From Limonium bicolor (taxonomy: Eukaryota; Streptophyta; Magnoliopsida; Caryophyllales; Plumbaginaceae): a stretch of 64,000 nucleotides of DNA. Shown here one piece after another: positions 10,836 through 21,931 of this stretch. Location of the stretch: positions 476,583,375-476,647,374 of the forward strand of contig CM041776.1 in assembly GCA_023374045.1 (NCBI GenBank), in the 5' to 3' direction. The notes beneath the pieces were generated by a model that worked only from the letters and a program-made list of their open reading frames with translations, searched no databases and was not told the DNA's origin. Position numbers and translations under genes: made by a program. The stretch's first letter is position 1. Every line of letters starts with the position of its first letter.

Positions 10836-11969
10836 CAAAATTCTTAATCTAAACTTGTTTAATTTTAAGAAAGAGGGCTTAACTCCAAAATTGTTTATTT
10901 ATGGCTTTATTACTTTGTTTATTTACTTTTGTGCGCACTTTAATTTTCTGCACCTTTTGCATCATATGAGAGCAAGGGTCCACACAAACCAGTGTCACCT
11001 CGGGGCCCATCTAGGGTCCCCTGTTAGGGACTCACACCTTTTAGGTGATGTGAATAAGCGGGGGAAAAGAGGAGGGTGTCGTCTAACCACACCCCCTTAA
11101 TACCTGGGCCTTAGCCCCAAGCGTTTTCCTGGCAGTGTCCTTACCAAGCCCAATGTTTGGTCATTCAAAGACCCATCCGTAGACGCACACTTAACAGTGA
11201 TGTGAAAAAAGTGGGGAAGCCCAAAGAGAATAGCGTGCAAGCCCTATTCCTTTGTGGTGATCTGGGCCCAAGCCCCAAGCACCTCTCCGGATCGATCCAT
11301 ACCCAGATTGATTTAACCGTCAAGTGAGGACATGTTGAATTTGTGTGGGCGTTGTTTGCTTGGGTGATCGGTCCACTTCCCACCCTAGAAATTGATAGGA
11401 GTTTCCCCTACATCAACTTAGCCCAGCCCGAATTGGCAGCTCTATTGTTTGCGGCCCAGAGGCCCTGTTTGATTTAATATGTGAGTCATTTGGGCTTCGG
11501 CCCAAAAGTTTAGACTTAGGTGATTTCTCTCTTTCGGCCAATTTGAATTATCAATTTAGTTCTAGGCCCATGAAAAACAAACCCACCTAAAGCAATCCAT
11601 AAAAATCCATCAGGTCTTTCCATTTCAAGGCCCATTCTAGTCCAGGAAGACTTTTCACTCGGGTTTTGACCCACGATCCTAGACATGGGTATCATCTTCA
11701 GGCCCAATCATAATTACTCAGCCCAAATTCCAATTCACATCCAGAACATGGTTTAGACGTCACTTCGGCCCATGCGCTTTACTTCTAGCCCAAACACATT
11801 CTGACCCAAGCGCCCAATTCTCAAAACATTCCGGCTCAAGAGCCACATTCTTCAAACATTTCAGCTTAGGCACCATTTCACAACTCATTAATCATTCCGG
11901 CCCATGTGCCTCTCTTCCAACTCATTTCGGGCCTTAGTGCCTACCCACAATCTTCAAAACATTCCAGCT
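10836..11969 (+). other. Untranslated leader of B with diffuse short repeats
   Basis: No credible reading frame. Between about 11755 and 11990 there are imperfect repeats of roughly 40-50 bases built around CATTCCGGCCCATGTGCC-like strings. Upstream, GGGCCCAAGCCCCAAGC-like motifs occur more than once. Confidence 0.5.
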
Positions 11970-11976
11970 CATATGC

Positions 11977-12662
11977 TTTTCTTGCATCATTTCGAGTATG
12001 CTAGAAGTTTTGGAGTCACCAAGACTGATCTTGCAAGCACATGACAAACAGAAGGTGAATCAATGACCGACTTTGTCAAGCGTTGGAGGACAAAAGCAGC
12101 CGCTATGCTCACAAAGATGGACGAACAGGAGCAAATCCGAATGGTAATCGAGAATATGCAGAAGCAATACAATGACAAGCTGAAATTCACATACTTTCCT
12201 AATTTCGACTTGCTGATGGGACAAGTTGGTGTCCTAGAGGAATTGATCAATAAGGGAGAATTAAAGCTTGGGAACTCAGAAAAGACCGGGAATGGTTCAA
12301 GGACAGCAGCTTGCATCCAAAGAGGCATCCAAAAGAGAACCAGGCAGCATGAGGTAAACACCGTTCGACGGCTAAGAGAGTCAGGTTGGGCCATTGGAGC
12401 ATCAGAGCCACCTAGAAAGAAACTCCGTCAGAGAGAGTTCACAGACATTGGCCAACCGTTGAGCCAGGCATTTAAAAAGCTCCAGGAGCGAAACATACTA
12501 CAACCTCTCACCCCCCGGCCTGGGGTCCCTCAGAAAGGAAGGAATCTAAGTCAGTTTTGCCAGTACCACCAATTACCCGGTCACGACACCGATGATTGCA
12601 AGGCTTTGAGGCACACGATCCAGGATCTCTTTGACCAGGGATTTCAATGCGACGGTATTTAG
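11977..12662 (+). pseudogene. Gag-like protein of element B (broken)
   Basis: The open part from 12063 (199 codons) starts TDFVKRWRTKAAAML, continues YNDKLKFTYFPNFDLLM, and has a C-terminal zinc-knuckle-like motif FCQYHQLPGHDTDDC followed by LRHTIQDLFDQG. This modified C-H-H-C knuckle and following helix are typical of Tat/Ogre-branch gag. Coding similarity extends upstream (EYARSFGVTKTDL) but is interrupted by TGA just before QTEGES, where CGA (Arg) would fit, so the ATG at 12063 is internal and the true N-terminus is lost or further upstream. The protein would have formed the particle shell. It stops at TAG with no protease or RT behind it. Confident on family, less on limits. Confidence 0.82.
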
Positions 12663-14839
12663 GAGAATGTTTTTGTTAGAAATCACTTTAAATTCACAGT
12701 TCTTAGTTTAGACTTTAGAATATTTCGTTTCCATTCTGTTTTCCTTTTTAGTATACTTTGAGTAGCTTTTCGATGTATGTACTCAGTATTGTTCAATTTA
12801 TTTGCCATTAATAAAGCTTCTTCATCCTTCACATCTTTAAGAAAGTCATGTACAAATGTTTCGTAATAAAATGCTTTTTCTCTAACAAAACAAAAAAATG
12901 GTTTGAGTATGTCTTCTGATAAAGGCACATGAAACAATCATCTTCTGGCAATAGAACAAGACGAGTCGTCTTTTTGCTTCCAAAAGGGTGAACATGTCCG
13001 TCCAAACACTGTCACAAAACATCCAAAACAATCCACAAAGCGGTCCAAACTCTACATCTGTTTAAGTGTTGTCATAAACCCCTAATCAATACTGGGGGCA
13101 ATCTGAGCTCGGGATCGTCGCCTTTAATCTTTCGTTTAAGCGTGCGAACTAGTCTCTGAGTGAAATTCACGAGAGTGTCTTGAGCGGAAAAACCATGAGT
13201 GAACGAGCGTGTCATTTTTACATGACTCTAGTGAGACCACATTCAAAGGTAAGGTAAACGGCATAACTCCAACCGAAGGAGATATTTTGTAAATTTACGC
13301 TTAGACCTTTGAAAAGTAACAATGAACGGATACACAACTATTAGGGATGACGAAGCACCTAGGTACAGCACCACACAGCCAAAAGCTTGTGAACCCTGAC
13401 ATTAAACCCTAGGCACCCCCGCTGAGCTTTTCGTATACATCATCTTTTACAACATTACAAACTCCACAAACAAGGCAACCAATGATGAACAACCGACCCG
13501 GTGACCAAAGGAAGCAAGGAGCCCGACTTCCGAACAGCAACTTCACAGGTCCAAAGAAGCAACGCCGTTACCAAGACAATGAAATGATCCGCAAATGGTC
13601 CCAAAGCGACACAGGATCCCATGAGCTCACATCATAAAACAACTCTCAAAGTTTAAAACCGGGAAACACAAGAACCCCGAGGAAAAAGAGATTCAAAGAA
13701 AGGCAAATCTGGAAAGCCTCGAAGTGATCCAAAATCAGAAGAAAGAGAGAAGGTGCAAGGAACAATTCAAAAGTCCCAAGTACCAAGCTCACAAGCGAAG
13801 TCATCACGAAGTAGCCAAATGACTTCAACACAAAGAAGGAAAGTCCGAGAGAAGGTGCAAGTTGCAGCTTTGGTCACCCTTATAGCTCCACATATCCTAA
13901 ACATTCCTCCATCGTCCCATTGTCTTTCATCACACCCCATAGCCACGTTATAAGCTTAAAAGACTTCCGACTTAGTAGTTGTGTATCCAATCATGTGAAA
14001 GTAGCAGGTTGAACGCATAAATCTAACAAATGTCAAATTCAATGGTTGGGATGTTTTGACCAAAAGGAGAGCACGAGTGCAAGCATCAAACACTTTGAGT
14101 GTAGGATAGAAAGCACCACATCAAGAAATAATCCTTGACCATGTGAGGATAAGACCTGTTCGCATGTTTAATCAAAGAAAATACTGGGGGCAATCGATCG
14201 TTCCGATAGATTTCCATGAACTCTAGCTCAGATTGTCTTAAAGGAAAATACTGGGGGCAATTGTTGGTTCCAACAATTGCTATGACAACACCAATTGAAA
14301 CCCAAACATTAAGCACCACCAACACCATCACACCATGGGCACCTCATAAGCCTTCACCTCCACATAAAATCCATGGCCCTTCATAAGCCTTGATCACCAC
14401 TCAAGACATCTCCGCGTCAAACATCACACCACACCAGTGGCATGTTCATCTCCTAGGAGATAAATTACGAATCTGAAATCTTTAGTCAGGAAACGATAAT
14501 TTCACTTTCCTTTTCAGTAGACAGAATTTTCTTTAAAAATTGCCATGTTTGGCACCTCTTTCAGCAACTTCTTGTCCTGGACAATTTTCCATCAAACACT
14601 TCGGTTTTATAAATCTCATCATGGCCATGTTTGGCATATTTCTAGCAATTTCTTACTTTGGACAATTTTCAGTCTTTTCAAGCACTTCAATTTCATTTTG
14701 CAATACCCACGTAAACCTCTTCATTTCCACGTTTGGAACTTTGACAATTTGCTTTTTGCCACAATCATTTGCATAAACATACTTCACATCTTTGCATCAT
14801 CAAACATACTGCATTCCTCAATTAGCCTAGTTAAGAGTA
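12663..14839 (+). other. Non-coding 3' interior of B with internal polypurine-like tracts
   Basis: No pol motif in any frame. Three copies of ACTGGGGGCAAT lie at 13091-13102, 14183-14194 and 14250-14261, resembling the true tract before the 3' LTR. The last is followed by a perfect 11-bp inverted repeat with a 2-base loop (14257-14280). The rest is A-rich with no feature I recognise. Confidence 0.6.
14257..14280 (+). other. Perfect hairpin next to an internal polypurine-like tract
   Basis: GCAATTGTTGG and CCAACAATTGC are exact reverse complements separated by TT. TTGTTGGTTCC after GGGGGCAA also looks like the start of an LTR of a related family, so this may be a relic of an LTR start. Confidence 0.6.
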
Positions 14840-15170
14840 GAACGGATCTCGGTCTCCATAAGCAACCGAGTAGAACGGATCTCAGTCTCCATAAGCAACT
14901 GAGTTAGACGGATCTCGGTCTCCATAAGCAACCGAGTAGAATGGATCTCAGTCTCCATAAGCAACTGAGTTAGATGGGTCTCGGTCTCCATAAGCAACCG
15001 AGTAGAACGGGTCTCGGTCTCCATAAGCAACCGAGTAGAACGGGTCTCGGTCTCCATAAGCAACCGAGCAGAACGGATCTCAGTCTCCATAAGCAACTGA
15101 GTTAGATGGATCTCGGTCTCCATAAGCAACCGAGTTAGGTGGGTCTCGGTCTCCATAAGCAACCGAGTTA
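14840..15170 (+). repeat. 33-bp minisatellite with paired arms (10 units)
   Basis: Ten head-to-tail units, each with CTCGGT, an 11-base spacer CTCCATAAGCA and ACCGAG. In units 2, 4 and 8 both arms change together to CTCAGT and ACTGAG, keeping the pairing. No unit has one old and one new arm. The minus-strand frame through it (METETHLTRLL-type repeats) is a by-product of the period being a multiple of three. Confidence 0.92.
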
Positions 15171-15187
15171 GGACGGGTTTCACCTCC

Positions 15188-15410
15188 AAACCTTAGGCAC
15201 ACATAAGTCCTATCACCACAAAAAAAAATATAACCTTAGGCACCCATAAGACCTACCCTACATTCAACCATTTCAGGCACCCATAAGACCTCCCTTACAT
15301 TCATTCACTTTAGGCTCGACATAAGACCTAGATCCAACCTTTAGGCTCGTCATAAGACCTAGAATCATCCCTTTAGGCTCGTAGTAAGACCTAGCACCAC
15401 TCCCTAGTTT
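15188..15410 (+). repeat. Short tandem block, TTAGGC...CATAAGACCT type
   Basis: About six imperfect units sharing TTAGGC(A/T)C, CATAAG and ACCT, of variable length (about 30-40 bp). Continues the minisatellite zone of B. Confidence 0.65.
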
Positions 15411-15432
15411 ACCTGCTTCCATTAAAAACATT

Positions 15433-15668
15433 GCATCATTTTCACCATTTTTAGGTAGTCAACGCTTTAGAATAGCTTGACATCATTTTCATCACTTTAG
15501 GTAGTCAACGCCTTAGAATAGCTTGACAACATTTTCATCACTTTAGGTAGTCAGGGCCTTAGAATAGCTCGACAACATATCATCATTTCAGGTAGTTGGC
15601 GCCTTCGAATAGTTCAACAACATCTCCTTCTCCTTTAGGTAGTCAGCGCCTTCGAATTAGCTCGACAC
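15433..15668 (+). repeat. 46-bp minisatellite (5 units)
   Basis: Five units sharing TTTAGGTAGTCAACGCC and GAATAGCTTGACAA, increasingly diverged toward the 3' end. Third minisatellite block in a row just upstream of the polypurine tract. Confidence 0.8.
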
Positions 15669-15771
15669 AACCACTAGATTTCAAACGCATACGAGGTCTT
15701 TTAGATCAAAAAATTTTGGGGGTATCACTCAAGCATCAACTAGTCTTTTCATCTTCATTACAAAGCCTATT

Positions 15772-15780
15772 GACGGGGGG
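15772..15780 (+). other. Polypurine tract of element B
   Basis: GACGGGGGG, five bases before the 3' LTR start, is the expected primer for plus-strand DNA synthesis. Confidence 0.8.
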
Positions 15781-15785
15781 CAATC

Positions 15786-17833
15786 TGTTATACCCAAATT
15801 TCAATTCAACCCCCCAGTAGTCTCAAAGGCATACGTGTTACAAAGGGCAAAATGGTCAAAGTGCACCAATGTAGGATTTTCCAGGGACATTCTCGGGATT
15901 TTCTATTTTCATATGACTTGTACATCATCACCAAACAATTCCAAATATCGTAGTCATTATGAAAGGTATTTCATGATTTTCTGATAATATTTATTCTGGA
16001 AATTTAGCTTTTAATTCATATTATAAGCTAATTCTTTAATTAAACATGAAATAACCTCGAATAGAAATAATAAAAGGTTTCCAAAATTAAAATAAAATTG
16101 TCACATGGTTAGCATGACTACATACAGTCATAAACCTGAAATTATTTTATTTGGAACCTTATCCCAAAATTTAAAAGAGAAATTCAATAATTTTTGCAAT
16201 TTTCTCTCTCCTATGGAAAATACCGAAATCAAACAAAACGTCATGAATGTTAACACAGGATAGAGGATGCTTATTAAAGACTAATGCCGTTAGAATTTCG
16301 CTATTCGACTTTCCAATAATAAGTTATGAATTATGGGAGATTCCAGATTGTGAGATTTTTATCTAATCAGTTATTTATCAAAATAACCCGATTCCAACTC
16401 TCAAAATTCTTAAAATTCATCCTTTATCTTCAGTTAAAATTTCATAATTTTTATCGGCCTGCAACATATTTTAAAAAATCAGATTCCCTTAGAGCACAAA
16501 ATCAGGTTTTAGATAAAAATCTTGTTCTACAAATCAACATGGCCTTGCTCTTTATATAAAAGGACCTTCCAAAAATGACCTAGGGCATAGAAGAACACCT
16601 CCAAAGTCAGAGAACACAGCCACAAACCTTCTTCCCACGTTTTTACACTTCCAAGCCTCAAATCAATACCGAAACACTGCAGAAATCACCCCAAAATCAC
16701 CAAAAACTCATCCTTTCTTCTTCTCTATGAACTTCCAAGCACCAAAACATCACAAAACAGAAGCAAAACCGTCCTTAATCATACAAGGAAGAAGAAATCA
16801 GAAACTCAGGTTGAAGCTGAACCGGATCGGCTACCAACGACGCGTTCGAAGTTTTCCCGACGTGAAGGAACAACCAAATCCCAAGCCAAAACAGGTTAGA
16901 ATTCAAATTCTTTAACTCCACTGATCACAATACGCTTCTGGTTGAAATTCCTATTCAAACTGACTTTTCTTTGCCTCTGAATTAAGGTTTGCTTGCGTTT
17001 CTGTCCACTAACTTGTTCAATAAGTTTCGTCCTTAATTCGTAGTCAAATTGAAAACTTTTGATCACTAACATGTTTAGAATCTTTCAGGCTACGTACCCA
17101 TAAATTTTGAGCCAAAAACACCGCCAGGAACAGCCTTAACGCCGCCGTCCGAGGTCGGTCCGCACCCACGGACGCTATGTCCGGGGTCCCAGACGCTCTG
17201 TCCGAAAGCCGGACGCCCCCGGACGGTGGCGGGATATTTTTATTTTCAAAAGTTAGGGTTTTATAAAACATGTCCGGGCCCACGGACGTCCTGTCCGTGG
17301 CCCCGGACTTTTCAAAATCTCGTTTCTGTTTAAATTTGACTTTTTTGTGTAATTAGGTTAACTGGGGTCCGTGGGTTCGGACATTAGGTCCGTGGCCACG
17401 GACAGAATAAAAATTTGACCTAATTCTGCCTCCGAAACCCTAGTTTAGGTAACTTTCAATTTCACTTTAATTTTCTGTCAAAAAACGTTAAAAAACACAA
17501 AAAAACAGAAGCTCACGCACTTAGGTTAAAACGACTCGTAATAAGCCGTAATTAAACTAAGTAGAGGAAAAACGACTTCTAGGGGTAATGAAAGTAATTT
17601 GAACCCTAATTAAGTCGAATATCAAGCCCCCGAACCCGAACTCTCCATTCCTAATTTGATCTAGGTAAAAATTAGGTGGCGACTCATAATAGGTTCCAGT
17701 GAGCTAGCTTAGGTTTTAATAATTATTGTTTTATGACATAGTTATTAATCTTAGGTTATAAGTGGACCTAAAACCCGACTAGATCCCAATCAATTTAATC
17801 AACATAGGGTAGGGTTTAAAATCGAGGCTCACA
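15786..17833 (+). repeat. 3' LTR of element B (2048 bp)
   Basis: Begins TGTTATACCC and ends GGCTCACA, then CATGC target duplication. Differs from the 5' LTR by scattered substitutions and 1-3 base indels only. TATA box at 16553-16563 and palindrome clusters near 17150-17405 are retained. Confidence 0.95.
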
Positions 17834-17838
17834 CATGC
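17834..17838 (+). other. Target site duplication CATGC, right copy (element B)
   Basis: Matches 8771-8775 exactly; directly follows the CA end of B's 3' LTR and begins the resumed RT frame. Confidence 0.97.
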
Positions 17839-20174
17839 CATTCGGTTTGTCAAATGCACCAGCAAAATTCATGGATCTCATGAACCAACTATTCAGCGAG
17901 CAGTTGGACACTTCGGTTGTTGTCTTCATCGACGACATCCTTGTATACTCAAAATCAGCAGAGGAACATGAGATTCATTTGAGGAAAGTGCTTGAGACAC
18001 TGTGCGAGAACCAGCTGTATGCGAAATTCTCCAAATGCGAGTTCTGGCTAGATCAGGTGTCATTCCTTGGTCATGTCATCTCGAGCGCAGGTATCTCAGT
18101 TGACCCTTCAAAGATAGAAGCTGTACGATCATGGCCTAGACCTAAGACTGTTACCGACATTCTGAGCTTTCTTGGTCTAGCCGGTTACTACCGGAGATTC
18201 GTAAAGGACTTCTCAAAAGTCGCTAAGCCCATGACTACATTGTTGAAGAAAGATGCACCGTTTGTATGGACAGACGAGTGCGAAGTATCATTTCAGAGCC
18301 TAAAGGACTCATTGACCTCAGCGCCCATCCTTACTCTTCCAGAGGGCACATAGGGATTTGAGGTATATTGTGATGCATCAGGCAAAGGAATGGGATGCGT
18401 ACTCATGAAGCATGACAAGGTTGTAGCTTATGCCTCCCGCCAGCTGAAAAAGCATGAGGAGAATTACCCGACACACGACTTGGAGTTAGGAGCCATTGTC
18501 TTCGCCTTGAAGATATGGTGATACTATCTCTATGGGGTAAGCATCACCATCTACTCTGAAAACAAGAGCTTACAGTACGTATTCACACAGAAAGAACTGA
18601 ACTTGAGACAGAGAAGGTGGATGGAGTTTCTCTCAGACTACGACATCGACCTATAGTATAAGGAAGGGAAGGCAAACATTGTAGCCGACGCCCTGAGCCG
18701 TCGAGCACACTCGCTCCATTCGCTACTCGCTTCTTCTAGCTTGGTTGACGAGGTGCGAGACGCTCAGTCGAGCGACCCTTACCTAACCGAAATCAGACGA
18801 AAGATTGAGAATGGTACATTTGAGAAGAAGAAGTATGACTTCAAGCTACATGAAGATGTTCTGATTCGGCTGAATGGCAGGCTATGCGTCCTCCGAAGCA
18901 ATGCTGAGCTAAGGGATCGCATCCTGTGAGAGTCACACAGTTCCACATTGTCAGTCCACCCAAGAGCCTCCAAGATGTACAAAGACATGAAGAGGTACTT
19001 CTGGTGGTCTGGAATGAAATCAGATGTGACAGAATTTGTATTGAGATGCTTAACATGCCAAAAAGTGAAATTTGAACATCGTAGACCGGGCGGAATGGTA
19101 CAATCAATGCCAGTGCCAGAGTGGAAATTCCATGATATCTCCATGGATTTTGTTGTAGGACTCCCGCCTGCCAGGGGAGGACTCAACATGATCTGGGTTG
19201 TAGTCGATCGCCTCACCAAGGTTGCCAGATTCATACCGATGAAGGACACCTGGAAGGTAGTGAAGCTCGCGGAGCTATTCGACAAGGAGATTATCAGACA
19301 TCACGGAGTCCCAAAAACCATAGTATCTGACCGTGACACCAGATTTCTTTCGAGATACCAGAGAGCTACACGGGAAGCGTTGGGTACAGAATTGAAGTTG
19401 AGTACCGCCTTCCATCCTCAGACCGACGGTCAGACAGAAAGGACCATCCAGACACTGGAGGACATGCTTCGGGCATGTGCCTTAGACTTTCAGGGGAGTT
19501 GGTTAGACAAGCTTCATCTTATCGAATTTTCGTACAATAATAGCTACCATGCCTCGATTAAGATGTCGCCATTCCAAGCTCTATACGGTAGACCTTGCCG
19601 TACACCTTTGTATTGGGATGAGTCAAGCGAAGCGGTCATCATAGGACCGGAGTATCAAGCGGAAGTGCAACAAATCCGAGCCAATATGAAGGCAGCCCAA
19701 GATAGAAAGAAATCCTATACGCATGTGCGACGACGTGACCTTGAGTTCGCCGTAGGCGACCAGGTGTTCTTGCGTGTTTCACCTATGAAGGGCGTATTCC
19801 GTTTTGGTCAGAAGGGCAAGCTAAGCCCAAAATTTGTAGGGCCGTACACTATCACCGAAAGAGTTGGATCTGTAGCCTATAGGTTAGCACTACCTGAGGA
19901 CTTGGGACGTGTCCACGATGTATTTCATGTGTCACAACTCAAGTAGTACATTTCTGATCCTTCTCATGTCTTAGAGCCCGAGAGACTTTCCATTGAGCCG
20001 ACAATGAGATACATTGAAACTCTAGTGAGAATCCTGGATAGGAAGACCAGAGACACTCACCATAAGTCGATACGAATGGTGAAGGTCCTATGGTCAAACC
20101 ATGCAGTCGAAGAAGCGACATGGGAGTTGGAAGATGCCATGAAGGCTAAGTACCCACAGTTGTTCATAGACTAG
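17834..20174 (+). pseudogene. Element C pol, 3' part: RT, RNase H, integrase, chromodomain-like tail
   Basis: One continuous frame of 780 codons with no frameshift but five in-frame stops (18351, 18519, 18654, 18927, 19944), each explained by one C-to-T change (CAG to TAG or CGA to TGA). RT resumes at MPFGLSNAP with the catalytic [11 protein letters not shown]. RNase H shows [13 protein letters not shown] and IVADALSR. Integrase has the HHCC finger (HSS..VHP, then CLTCQ), first Asp in ISMDFVVG, second in IVSDRDTRF, Glu in DGQTERT, then GPYTITERVG. After the stop at 19944 the tail IRMVKVLW...EEATWELEDAM...YPQLFID resembles the chromodomain of Tekay-like chromoviruses, thought to guide integration into heterochromatin. 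Compared with later array units, this copy lacks 12 bases (PEYQAEV against [11 protein letters not shown]) and has TPLYW for TPLCW. Confidence 0.93.
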
Positions 20175-20196
20175 GTAGTCTAGTATTTAGTAATAC

Positions 20197-20213
20197 GGGT
20201 ACGGGGCGTACCC
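20197..20213 (+). other. Hairpin GGGTACG-GGG-CGTACCC before the first purine tract
   Basis: Seven-base perfect arms with a 3-base loop, ending two bases before TTTTAAGGGGGGTAGAG. Element A' has the same arrangement with different arms (58263-58280). In many interior array units the right arm reads CGTTCCC, which breaks one pair. Confidence 0.75.
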
Positions 20214-20214
20214 C

Positions 20215-20231
20215 TTTTAAGGGGGGTAGAG
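20215..20231 (+). other. Upstream (auxiliary) polypurine-like tract of C
   Basis: TTTTAAGGGGGGTAGAG lies 366 bases before the true polypurine tract and shares AAGGGGGGTAGA with it. Present in every array unit and in A' (58283-58299). Confidence 0.65.
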
Positions 20232-20580
20232 CCTTTTTGCTTTTGCATTGCTTCGGGGTGAGCATTGCATAGTGTGTAGGTATTGTAATAGGTTTTGTAT
20301 GGAACATGTAGTGCAAGTGAATTTGGTATGTGTATGTATGTATGTGTAATGTGTATCGTGAATTGCAGCGGTGTATTGTGTAATGTGAATGTGATGGTAT
20401 GTATGGAAATGGTGTATGGTGTATGTGAATTCGTATTGTGCTTGGATTGTGTATGTTTGCAATGTGGAAGGAAGTAAACACCTCATAGGTGGTAGTAAGA
20501 CACATTATGGCAATTGGTTTGCCTAATGAGTAGAATTACTAAACTATTAACCTTGAGCAACTTTGAGCGCAAAGTTTCTT

Positions 20581-20592
20581 AAGGGGGGTAGA
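20581..20592 (+). other. Polypurine tract of C, unit 1
   Basis: AAGGGGGGTAGA followed by T and the LTR start TGAAAAACCCC at 20594. In this unit only 41 bases of LTR follow before the sequence returns to integrase. Confidence 0.9.
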
Positions 20593-20633
20593 TTGAAAAA
20601 CCCCGTAATTAAAAATAGTGATTATTAGTCTAA

Positions 20634-21931
20634 CCATAGTATCTGACCGCGACACCAGATTTCTTTTGAGATAATGTAGAGCAACACGGGAACGTTGGTA
20701 CAGAATTGAAGTTGAGTACCGCCTTCCATCCTCAAGACCGACGGTCAGACAGAAAGGACCATCCAGACACTGGAGGACATACTTCGGCATGTGCCTTAGA
20801 CTTTCTGGGGAATTGTAGACAAGCTTCATCTTATCGAATTTTCATACAATAATAGCTACCATGCCTCGATTAAGATGTCGCCATTCCAAGCTCTTTACGG
20901 TAGACCTTGCCGTACACCTTTGTGTTTGGGATGAGTCAAGCGAAGCGGTCATCATGGGACCGGAGTATCAGACAATCCAAGCGGAAGTGTAACAATCCGA
21001 GCCAATATGAAGGGCAGCCCAAGATAGACAGAATCCTATGCGCATGTGCGACGACGCGACCTTGAGTTCGCCGTAGGCGACCAGGTTTCTTGCGTGTTTC
21101 ACCCGATGAGGGCGTATTCCGTTTTGGTCAAAGGGCAACTAAGCCCAAAATTGTAGGGCCGTACACTACACCGAAAGAGTTGGATCTGTAGCCTATAGGT
21201 TAGCACTACCTGAGAACTTGGGACGTGTCCACGATGTATTTCCTGTGTCACAACTCAAGTAGTACATTTCTGATCCTTCTCATGTCTTAGGCCCGAGAGA
21301 CTTTCCATTGAGCCGACAATGAGATACATTGAAACTCCAATGAGAATCCTGGATAGGAAGACCAGAGACACTCACCATAAGTCGTATAGAATATGAAGGT
21401 CCTATGGTCAAACCATGCTGTCGAAGAGCGACATGGAGTTGGAAGATGCCATGAGGCTAAGTACCCATAGTTGTTCATAGACTAGGTAGTCTAGTATTTA
21501 GTAATACGGGTACGGGCGTACCCTTTTAAGGGGGGTATTTTTGCCTTTTGCATTGTTCGGGGTGCATTGCCGTGAGCATGCAAGTGTAAGGTATTGTAAT
21601 TGGTTTTGTTGGAACAGTAGTGCAAGTGAATTTGGTATGTGTATTAGGTATGTGTAATGTGTATCGTGAATTGCAGCGGTGTATTGTGTAATGTGAATGT
21701 GATGGTATGTATGGAAATGGTGTATGGTGTATGTGAATTCATATTGTGCTTGGATTGTGTATGTTGCAATGTGGAGGAAGTAATACCTCATAGGTGGTAG
21801 TAAGACACATTATGGCAATTGGTTTGCCTAATGAGTAGAATTACTAAACTATAACCTTGAGCAACTTTGAGGCAAAGCTTTAAGGGGGTAGATTGAAAAA
21901 CCCCGTAATTAAAAATAGTGATTAAGGCTAA
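20634..21931 (+). pseudogene. Array unit 2 (integrase fragment, most damaged)
   Basis: Many deletions of 1-4 bases; no sense reading stretch of useful length. Carries the end-type markers ACTCACCATAAG and CGTACCC, and the unmutated CGGTCAGACAG at the Gln codon before the catalytic Glu. Confidence 0.9.

Larger units (their letters stand above)
8776..17833 (+). mobile_element. Gag-only (TR-GAG / Ogre-Tat-like) LTR retrotransposon B, complete, 9058 bp
   Basis: Two near-identical LTRs (8776-10814, 15786-17833), both TGTTATACCC...GGCTCACA, flank a 4971-bp interior. A CATGC duplication frames the insertion. The interior has an Arg-tRNA-type primer site, one gag-like frame, no pol, three blocks of minisatellite and a terminal polypurine tract. 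Gag without pol and this primer site suggest a non-autonomous member of the Tat/Ogre branch, of the kind called TR-GAG. LTR similarity and the perfect duplication make it younger than its host element C. Confidence 0.92.
20175..20593 (+). other. 3' UTR of element C (unit 1)
   Basis: After the chromodomain stop comes a palindrome TAGACTA-GG-TAGTCTA, a hairpin at 20197-20213, a first purine tract, then a TATG/TGTA-rich stretch and the true polypurine tract. Recurrent minus-strand open stretches in every unit here come from the low-complexity TGTATG sequence and are not genes. Confidence 0.75.

Noticed and set aside
14840..15170. CRISPR-like look of regular repeats
   Set aside because: Units are contiguous tandem repeats without unique spacers, inside a plant retrotransposon.
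14827..15189. Minus-strand frame encoding METETHLTRLL-type repeats
   Set aside because: It is the 33-bp minisatellite read in a stop-free frame; no coding context.
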